DNA of 64,000 nucleotides, taken from positions 1,116,001-1,180,000 of the forward strand of contig CAVTPD010000001.1 in assembly GCA_963736575.1 (NCBI GenBank), in the 5' to 3' direction. This document shows, one piece after another, positions 58,127 through 64,000 of the stretch; the first letter of the stretch is position 1, and every line of letters begins with the position of its first letter. The position numbers and the translations under genes are program-made. The notes under the pieces are model-generated. The model did not search any database, was not told where the DNA came from, and saw only the letters and a program-made list of their open reading frames with translations. Origin of the DNA: CAVTPD01 sp963736575. GTDB taxonomy: Bacteria > Bacteroidota > Bacteroidia > Cytophagales > JAAEPT01.

Positions 58127-60021
58127 GCGAAGCAATAAAACACGAATGCGGTATCGCATTAGTTCGTTTACGAAAACCTCTAGAATATTACATAGAAAAA
58201 TACGGTTCGCCGCTCTATGCGATTAATAGAATGTATCTCTTAATGGAGAAACAACACAATCGCGGACAAGACGGGGTAGGTCTGGCTACGATTAAAGTTG
58301 ATGTGCCCGAAGGTGCTCAATATATAGATCGTTACCGTTCTGTAGACGAAAAACCAATTTCGGATGTTTTTAGGAAAGTGAACAAAAAGTTCGCGAAAGT
58401 ACTTAAAAACAACCCAGACAAATACCACGATGCAGACTGGCTTCAGATGAATGTTCCTTTTACAGGAGAGGTTCTTTTAGGTCACTTACGTTATGGTACG
58501 CATGGTGAAAACGGTATTGTAAGTTGTCATCCTTTCTTAAGAGAGAACAACTGGAGAAGCCGAACATTAGCCGTTGCAGGTAACTTTAACATGACCAACG
58601 TTGACGAGTTGTTTGGTAAACTGGTTGAATTAGGCCAACACCCCAAAGAAAGAAAAGATACCATTACGGTTCTTGAAAAAATTGGGCATTTCTTAGACGA
58701 AGAAAACCAAGTTCTTTTCAAAAAATTTAAAGACGAAAATTACACCAACCGAGAGATATCTAAGCTTATAGAAAATGAGCTGGATTTACAACGTGTTCTT
58801 ACACGCGCTTGTAAAGATTTTGATGGCGGTTATGTAATGTGTGGTTTAACAGGTTACGGTGCTTCTTTTGTAGCACGTGATCCGGCAGGTATTCGTCCGG
58901 CGTATTATTATGCCGATGATGAAGTTATTGTTGTAGCTTCTGAAAAACCAGCCATTAAAACAGCATTTAATGTAAAGTACGATGCCATTAAGGAAGTGAA
59001 ACCGGGGCATGCGTTAATTATAGATAAAAAAGGTGATTTCGGACAATATAAATTCCGTGAGCCTTTACCACAAAAGTCGTGTTCTTTTGAAAGAATTTAC
59101 TTCTCTAGAGGTTCCGACCCAGAGATTTACAACGAAAGAAAAGATTTAGGGAAACTGTTGATCCCTCAGATCTTAAAAGCTATTGATAACGATATTGAAA
59201 ATACAGTTTTCTCTTACATTCCAAATACAGCTGAAACATCCTTTTTAGGAATGATGAAAGGCTTGGAAGATTATTTGAGTAAATACCGTATTAAAGAGAT
59301 ATTAGAGAATAAGGATACACTTACGGAAGAAGAAATTGATAAGATTTTATCCCTTCGCCCAAGAGTAGAAAAGCTGGTGATTAAAGACGCCAAGCTTAGA
59401 ACCTTTATTACGCAAGATACCGCCCGTGACGATTTGGTTTCACACGTTTACGATACTACTTATGAAGTGGTTCGTAAGAAAGTAGATACCATTGTAGTAA
59501 TAGATGATTCTATTGTGCGTGGTACTACCTTGGAAAAAAGTATTATTCGTATGCTAAACCGTTTGGAGCCGAAGAAAATTGTTATTGTTTCTTCTGCACC
59601 GCAAATTCGTTACCCGGATTGCTACGGTATAGACATGTCTAAAATGAAGGAGTTTGTAGCTTTTAGAGCGTTATTAGAGCTCTTAAAAGAACGTGACTTA
59701 TCCTTTAAGCTAGAAGAATGTTACGACGACTGTAACCGATCTCTGATAACGGGAGAGGAATCGCCTAACTACGTTCAGAAATTGTACGATATGTTTACGT
59801 ATGAAGAAGTAAGCAACAAAATATCTGAAATTGTACGTCCGCAAGATATAGAAACCGAAATTGAAGTGATTTACCAAACCGTAGAAAACCTACACAAAGC
59901 ATGTCCTAAACATACAGGGGATTGGTATTTTACAGGTAATTACCCAACTTCCGGAGGAAACAAAGTAGTGAACAAAGCCTTTGTAAACTTTATGGAAGGG
60001 AAAACGGTAAGAGCGTATTAA
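58123..60021 (+). CDS. long-form amidophosphoribosyltransferase-like protein
   Basis: 632 residues, longer than canonical PurF (about 470-510). The N-terminal glutaminase domain has the processed catalytic Cys in MSEAIKHECGIALVRL, GHLRYGTHGENG and DPAGIRPAYYYADDE. The PRPP-binding motif VVIDDSIVRGTTL is intact. An extra helical insertion separates the domains and a C-terminal extension (PTSGGNKVVNKAFVNF) is present. Bacteroidota often carry this long paralogue beside a regular PurF. Enzymatic role in purine synthesis is plausible but not shown. It is translationally coupled to nuoN. Confidence 0.82.
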   Translation: MSEAIKHECGIALVRLRKPLEYYIEKYGSPLYAINRMYLLMEKQHNRGQDGVGLATIKVDVPEGAQYIDRYRSVDEKPISDVFRKVNKKFAKVLKNNPDKYHDADWLQMNVPFTGEVLLGHLRYGTHGENGIVSCHPFLRENNWRSRTLAVAGNFNMTNVDELFGKLVELGQHPKERKDTITVLEKIGHFLDEENQVLFKKFKDENYTNREISKLIENELDLQRVLTRACKDFDGGYVMCGLTGYGASFVARDPAGIRPAYYYADDEVIVVASEKPAIKTAFNVKYDAIKEVKPGHALIIDKKGDFGQYKFREPLPQKSCSFERIYFSRGSDPEIYNERKDLGKLLIPQILKAIDNDIENTVFSYIPNTAETSFLGMMKGLEDYLSKYRIKEILENKDTLTEEEIDKILSLRPRVEKLVIKDAKLRTFITQDTARDDLVSHVYDTTYEVVRKKVDTIVVIDDSIVRGTTLEKSIIRMLNRLEPKKIVIVSSAPQIRYPDCYGIDMSKMKEFVAFRALLELLKERDLSFKLEECYDDCNRSLITGEESPNYVQKLYDMFTYEEVSNKISEIVRPQDIETEIEVIYQTVENLHKACPKHTGDWYFTGNYPTSGGNKVVNKAFVNFMEGKTVRAY

Positions 60022-60053
60022 TTAAAAATTTCAGAATTAAGAATTAAGAATGG

Positions 60054-60082
60054 CCAGTCATTGAAAAGTGACTGGTTTTTTT
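60054..60082 (+). terminator. intrinsic terminator of the nuo/amidophosphoribosyltransferase operon
   Basis: CCAGTCA and TGACTGG arms with an 8-base loop, followed by seven T. Confidence 0.8.
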
Positions 60083-60251
60083 GTGTTATTCCTTGCTTGG
60101 GGAAAGCCTGTGCCGCTCTCCATGCGGTAGTGTGTTTTTCAAAGAAAAATTTGGAAGGGGTAGTTTTAGCATAGTAAGCATATGATTTAACATGCTTATA
60201 AGTGTGTTTTAAAAAATAATAATTTACAGCATTGTAAGTTTACTATCTTTT

Positions 60252-60752
60252 TTAAGCCCGTGGTCCCATCTCAATAACTTGTAAATTGTGAATTTTACCT
60301 TCGTTGCACTCAAAACGCATTAGTGTTTTAACCCTATGAAAACCATGATTACCGGCAGCACCGGGATTTAAATGAAGCATATTATCCAGTTTGGGGTCTC
60401 GCATCACTTTTACAATGTGCGAATGTCCGGTAATGAATAAATCGGGCTTTTCTAGTTTAATTTTGTTTTTAATATCTGTGTGGTACCTGCCTGGGTAGCC
60501 ACCTATATGGGTCATCCAAACCCGTACGCCTTCGCAAACAAATTGCTGATGAAGGGGATGTTCCAAACGAATTTGGTGATCATCAATGTTGCCATAAACA
60601 CCAATTAAGGGCTTAAAAGCTTTTAATTTATCCGAAAGTTCAATATTGCCAAAGTCGCCCGCATGCCAGATTTGATCACAATCTTTAAAGTATTCAAAAA
60701 CTTTATCGTCTAAATAACTGTGGGTATCCGAAATAAGGCCAATTTTTTTCAC
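60252..60752 (-). CDS. YfcE/MJ0936-family metallophosphodiesterase
   Basis: 166 residues. The metallophosphatase motifs are SDTHSYLD, HAGDFGN, YGNIDDH, MTHIGGYPG and GHSHI, followed by LNPGAAGNHG, characteristic of the MJ0936 family of small phosphodiesterases. The physiological substrate is unknown. Confidence 0.9.
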   Translation of the reverse strand: MKKIGLISDTHSYLDDKVFEYFKDCDQIWHAGDFGNIELSDKLKAFKPLIGVYGNIDDHQIRLEHPLHQQFVCEGVRVWMTHIGGYPGRYHTDIKNKIKLEKPDLFITGHSHIVKVMRDPKLDNMLHLNPGAAGNHGFHRVKTLMRFECNEGKIHNLQVIEMGPRA

Positions 60753-60825
60753 GAGATAAATAAAACTTTATGGTTTACGTTTTCCTGTTTAACTTGTATA
60801 CAATACAATTAACTTCGAAAATACT

Positions 60826-61512
60826 ATGAAAAATATTTTAACGGTCATTTTAACGTTTCTTTCCTTGTCTCTTTTTGCACAACAAATAGAAGAAGGACAT
60901 GCTGAATTTAGAATTTGGATTACAGATTTTGAAAATATTCCGGAATCGGAAGCTAAAATCACCGTTTTTGATGACGAAGGTTTTAAAGAAGAAGGAATAA
61001 CGGATATTGACGGTAAAGTAAATATTACAGTTCCGCAAGGAAAATCGTATAAAGTGAATGTAGGTAAGTTTGATACTACTTTTTATTTCCATGACGGAAT
61101 TATGGTACCTACCGAGCCAGTAGGTTACCCGTTTTCTTTGCAGCTAAAAATTAAATTAATTAACCAGTATATTAAGATTAGTAATCTGGCTATACATTTT
61201 GCTAGTAACGTTTCGGCTATAGATAAGAAATATAATAATGCCTTAGACGATTTGTATAAGCAATTAAAAGCAAATCCAAATATGCGAATAGAATTAGCGG
61301 CCCATACAGACAATGTTGGTAGCGACGAAGCCAATATGCGACTTTCACAGCGCCGTGCCGATTCAGTAAAAGATTACCTGATTAATAAAGGAATTTCCAA
61401 AAACCGCATTGTTTCTAAAGGTTACGGAGAATCTGACCCGCTTGCCGATAATGCTACCGAAGAAGGCAAAGCAAGAAATAGAAGAACGGAAGTTAGGGTG
61501 ATTAGTGAATGA
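60826..61512 (+). CDS. OmpA family protein
   Basis: 228 residues: signal peptide (ILTVILTFLSLSLFAQ), a carboxypeptidase-regulatory-like domain (residues about 25-95), and an OmpA domain with LAAHTDNVGSDEANMRLSQR, ISKNRIVSKGYGE and the typical end RNRRTEVRV. A paralogue lies at 19830. The protein appears complete. Its stop TGA overlaps the GTG of the RHS fragment, so the two may be translationally coupled. Confidence 0.88.
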   Translation: MKNILTVILTFLSLSLFAQQIEEGHAEFRIWITDFENIPESEAKITVFDDEGFKEEGITDIDGKVNITVPQGKSYKVNVGKFDTTFYFHDGIMVPTEPVGYPFSLQLKIKLINQYIKISNLAIHFASNVSAIDKKYNNALDDLYKQLKANPNMRIELAAHTDNVGSDEANMRLSQRRADSVKDYLINKGISKNRIVSKGYGESDPLADNATEEGKARNRRTEVRVISE

Positions 61513-62614
61513 TTATTATCCCTTCGGGTGGACAATGCCTGGCAAGTCAATCAGTCCAGCCGATTACAGGTATGGATTTAATGGTGCTGAAAAGGAGCCC
61601 GAGTTCACGAATAATTATGGTGATATTTATGATTTAGGAGAGAGGCATTACGATACTCGAATTGCCAGAATGTTTAAGGTAGATCCTAGAACGGTTGAGT
61701 ACTCATGGCAATCTCCTTATGTTTATCATAGGAATACTCCAATTAGATTAACGGATTTTTTAGGCGAAGGAGATTATTATTCAAGTGAGGGAAAATATGT
61801 TGGTAATGATGGTGAAAAAGATGAAAAAGTATATCTTATCAATGATGCATTCTATGACGAAAATAAGGAATATAGTGCAGAGGATCTATTGAATTTAAAA
61901 ACTCCACTTTTGAAAGGTGGGCCTTCCAGAGCACCTATCTCTGTAGATAAAGTAGTTAAATTAGATATAAAAAAGACTGAATTTTCATATATAGCAGGAG
62001 TTGTTAGTAAAGAAGATGCTTCAAGCTTTCAAGGTGCCGCAGCTACAACACAAGCAACATTCAATGCAGTTAAACTAGTAAAAGGTAAGAATACATCAAT
62101 GAGTGATCAATCTAGTTATGCAAAAAGTTTATTAGGCACAGATTATTCTTCTGTACCTGACAAGAAATCTTTAGAAGATTCTGATGCTTCTGATATTGCC
62201 AATAATGCTAGAGCAGGCTTAATCCATGTACTTATGGGAGGAAAAGATTATTCTAATGGTGCTGTAGCTTGGGATGGAATAGACTTTGCAATAAAAGGTT
62301 CTACTCATCCTAAAGGTAGAGATGGTGGGTTTAGTGTTTCCGAAACATTATGGAATGAATTTACAGCAACATATAATTGGACAATGAACAAAGGAAAAGG
62401 TATAAAATATAAAGGTGTTTATTATTCTTCTGCGGCAGCCATGGCTTTTACAAATGGAAAATATGATAAGAAAGGCACAAGTAAATGGACTAAAGGAAGG
62501 CTAGCTTATAAAGCTTCTGTTGTATATGGTCAGCATTTATTTTGGGCGCCAAATTATGGGGCAGGAGAAAATAAAGGGTATAATATGAAGGGCCTCGTTA
62601 ATTTTGATTTCTAA
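61505..62614 (+). CDS. orphan RHS core domain with C-terminal toxin tip
   Basis: 369 residues beginning directly at an RHS-associated core: NDYYPFGWTMPGKSISPADY, RYGFNGAEKEPE, DLGERHYDTRIARMFKVDPR. No RHS/YD repeats or signal peptide precede it. The variable C-terminus includes ASDIANNARAGLIHVLMGGK, DYSNGAVAWDGIDFA and FSVSETLWNEFTATY. It weakly resembles cell-wall-hydrolase-type toxins. GTG start at 61505, overlapping the OmpA stop. It is probably a displaced 3' cassette of a larger polymorphic toxin. Toxin activity is inferred. Confidence 0.78.
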   Translation: MNDYYPFGWTMPGKSISPADYRYGFNGAEKEPEFTNNYGDIYDLGERHYDTRIARMFKVDPRTVEYSWQSPYVYHRNTPIRLTDFLGEGDYYSSEGKYVGNDGEKDEKVYLINDAFYDENKEYSAEDLLNLKTPLLKGGPSRAPISVDKVVKLDIKKTEFSYIAGVVSKEDASSFQGAAATTQATFNAVKLVKGKNTSMSDQSSYAKSLLGTDYSSVPDKKSLEDSDASDIANNARAGLIHVLMGGKDYSNGAVAWDGIDFAIKGSTHPKGRDGGFSVSETLWNEFTATYNWTMNKGKGIKYKGVYYSSAAAMAFTNGKYDKKGTSKWTKGRLAYKASVVYGQHLFWAPNYGAGENKGYNMKGLVNFDF

Positions 62615-62617
62615 ATT

Positions 62618-63178
62618 ATGATGAGAATATTATTTTCAATCTTTCTGTTATATGCTTGTGACTTATGTAAAAAAGAGAAGTTTTATGAACTTGAGTCAGT
62701 TGAATTAGATGAAAACTGTAGATATGTAAGTTTTACAGACTCTAATTTAGTTTTTAGCTCAGTTATTTGCGGAAAAGACACTTTTGTTTTAGAAGAAAAC
62801 CAATTCATATTAGGGCCAAAATATTTCCCTAAAATTGAATGTTATTCTAAGCATTACATTGTGTTAAGTACTCTTAATGGCAGGTATAATAATATATATA
62901 TAAGAAATAATTATAGAGATGTTTTTTCCTTTGAAAATATTAAGTATTGTGATTCAGTTGGTAATGTGATTTATTATAGTCATCAGGAAGATTTTATTCT
63001 AGTTAAAAATTTTGAATCTCATAGATATATATATTATTCTTTACCTAAAGATATCAATCATTGTGCAAATGTAGATTGTTTTGATGTTATTTGGTTTGAT
63101 TCAACAAAAATGAAAATAAGCTATAATGATACTAATTATAATTCTAAAGAAATTATTTTATCCCCTGCAGTAAGATAG
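62618..63178 (+). CDS. predicted lipoprotein immunity protein
   Basis: 186 residues, 3 bases after the RHS tip. The N-terminus MMRILFSIFLLYACDLCKK has a lipobox-like LYAC, suggesting anchoring on the periplasmic side. The rest is a beta-rich domain with many Tyr and Asp, notably AT-rich DNA. No family recognised. Adjacency to the toxin tip, small size and low composition match argue for an immunity role, and the lipoprotein location implies a periplasmic target. Confidence 0.55.
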   Translation: MMRILFSIFLLYACDLCKKEKFYELESVELDENCRYVSFTDSNLVFSSVICGKDTFVLEENQFILGPKYFPKIECYSKHYIVLSTLNGRYNNIYIRNNYRDVFSFENIKYCDSVGNVIYYSHQEDFILVKNFESHRYIYYSLPKDINHCANVDCFDVIWFDSTKMKISYNDTNYNSKEIILSPAVR

Positions 63179-63181
63179 ATA

Positions 63182-63241
63182 AATGAAATTTCGGGTAATG
63201 GAAATACCTATGATTTCGGGGCAAGGATGTCCAGGGGGTAA
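63182..63241 (+). pseudogene. remnant of a second RHS core domain
   Basis: Frame 63182-63241 reads NEISGNGNTYDFGARMSRG then stop. GNGNTYDFGARM is the conserved core motif just before YDPRLGR in RHS proteins. The flanking sequence on both sides is not RHS, so only about 15 codons survive. Confidence 0.7.
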
Positions 63242-63405
63242 TGCTATCAAATTGTTGTTTTGTAATAAAAAGTTTGAATAGTTAAAAATAGATAGGGTTT
63301 ATAGGGGAGTAAATATTAAAAGTAGTAGATATATAGGTTCAAAATAAAGGTAGAAAGTAGCTTAGAAAGGCTAAAAAGAGCTAAAGTTTTACCTAGTGCT
63401 ACCAA

Positions 63406-63544
63406 CTCGGGCGCGTTACGGAGTAAAACGCGTTCGTATGTAGGCAGATAAAGAAGAAGTTAGAAATATATAAAAGAAGCTGCTTAACAGGCCAAACGGA
63501 GCAGTGTTTGTAGAAGAAAGCCATGCAGAAATGTGTGGCTTTTG
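63406..63544 (+). repeat. structured direct repeat, copy A
   Basis: About 139 bases, strongly similar to copy B at 63685-63820. It contains a 5' stem CGCGTT...AACGCG (63412-63432), a middle stem CTGCT...AGCAG (63480-63504), and a 3' stem AAAGCCATGC-AGAAAT-GTGTGGCTTT (63517-63542) followed by T. No ORF. Confidence 0.75.
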
Positions 63545-63576
63545 TTGTTAAATGTACTGTATTAGCGGTTTCCCTC

Positions 63577-63683
63577 CTTGTTGGAGTTCTCTCCAACAAG
63601 CCCAAAGAAGCTAGATGTATATCGAAACAACCTTTCAAACATAGTCATTGGTCAAAAGACCAACAACGGGGGAAATATCCCCC
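63577..63683. other. cluster of three perfect hairpins
   Basis: CTTGTTGGAG-TTCT-CTCCAACAAG (63577-63600), TTGGTC-AAAA-GACCAA (63648-63663) and GGGGGA-AATA-TCCCCC (63668-63683) lie one after another between the two repeat copies. Confidence 0.75.
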
Positions 63684-63684
63684 A

Positions 63685-63820
63685 CTCGAGCGCGTTACGT
63701 AGTAAAACGCGTTCGTATGTAGGCAGGTAAAGAAGAAGTTAGAGTATATTAAAGAACTGCTTAACAGGCCAAACAAGAGCAGTATTTGTAGAAGAAGCCC
63801 TACAGAGATGTGGGGCTTTT
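63685..63820 (+). repeat. structured direct repeat, copy B
   Basis: About 136 bases. It has the same three-stem order as copy A: CGCGTT...AACGCG (63691-63711), CTGCT...AGCAG (63757-63782) and AAGCCCTAC-AGAGAT-GTGGGGCTT (63795-63818) followed by T. The last stem differs from copy A by compensating bases. Confidence 0.75.
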
Positions 63821-63848
63821 ATTGATTTTAGGTGATTAATAGTTAGTA

Positions 63849-64000
63849 TTACTTCTTTTTCTTTTTGTCTTTGTTAGCAAACTTATCGCCTTTAGTTTGG
63901 GGTTTTTTGTACTTTTCGGCAATAATTCTTTTGTAAGAACCGCCTAAGTTTACCTTCTTGTTTTTGTCTTTCTTTTCGTGAAAACCAGGAGGAAGCGCGT
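63849..64000 (-). CDS. C-terminus of a lysine-rich protein (partial, runs off window)
   Basis: The frame from the window edge to TAA at 63849 reads ALPPGFHEKKDKNKKVNLGG, SYKRIIAEKYKKPQTKGDKF and ends in a poly-lysine stretch. It is a basic tail, probably nucleic-acid binding, but the family cannot be decided from 50 residues. Confidence 0.6.
   Translation of the reverse strand, partial: ALPPGFHEKKDKNKKVNLGGSYKRIIAEKYKKPQTKGDKFANKDKKKKK

Noticed and set aside
63399..63638. Minus-strand ORF of 79 codons across repeat copy A
   Set aside because: It runs through covarying hairpins that are better explained as structured non-coding DNA, and the equivalent frame is not preserved across copy B.
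63406..63820. Possible CRISPR array
   Set aside because: Only two repeats, about 137 bases long with 140-base spacing, and no cas genes nearby.

Overview
The window is chromosomal DNA of a Bacteroidota bacterium, most likely a marine-type member of the Flavobacteriales. The evidence is the T9SS-type sorting domains (type A and type B C-termini), a SusC/TonB-style receptor, a fused CcoNO cbb3 oxidase, promoters of the TAnnTTTG type, AT-rich DNA, and sparse Shine-Dalgarno sites. I cannot name a genus from sequence alone.

Layout. 0-3.7 kb: ruvB (minus), apbE, a methyltransferase and a ZIP metal transporter. 3.7-18 kb: a microaerobic block with a universal stress protein, a hemerythrin-like protein, hemN, the complete cbb3 oxidase cluster (ccoI-S-NO-Q-P-G-H plus a TauE/SafE-like membrane protein), then a PAS histidine kinase and a response regulator fused to a Crp/Fnr module. 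Three TGAT-N4-ATCA palindromes lie in front of these genes and suggest a small Fnr-type regulon. 18-36 kb: housekeeping and surface genes (SSS symporter, two OmpA-type proteins, pdhB, GT2, ybaB, a T9SS protein, hisS, a phosphatase, rlmF, an aroE-like gene, ALDH, a YheT-like hydrolase, mnmA). 36-44 kb: a GT-C-like membrane protein, a PKD-domain T9SS protein, a zinc locus (TonB receptor plus small lipoprotein, divergent from a Fur/Zur-type regulator across a palindromic operator), and a fasciclin lipoprotein. 44-49.5 kb: ilvB with a short ilvM-like subunit, hisC, cysH and an NAD epimerase. 49.5-60 kb: nuoHIJKLMN followed without a gap by a long amidophosphoribosyltransferase-like gene. NuoI carries an unusual Lys/Pro-rich repeat tail of about 275 residues. 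60-64 kb: a YfcE-like phosphodiesterase, an OmpA protein, a promoterless RHS core/toxin tip with a probable lipoprotein immunity protein, a remnant of a second RHS core, and two copies of a structured non-coding element.

Many genes in 0.7-1.7, 6.6-17.6, 30.1-32.3 and 36.4 kb are broken by single-base indels, mostly extra bases, while 18-30 and 37-63 kb are essentially intact. Because the breaks affect ruvB, hemN and almost every cco gene, and each downstream frame is well conserved, I read them mainly as uncorrected sequencing errors. I report one frameshifted CDS per locus instead of fragments.

The strongest candidates for something new are the RHS remnant locus with its duplicated structured element, the NuoI repeat tail, and the inferred Fnr-type regulon under the kinase/RR-Crp pair.
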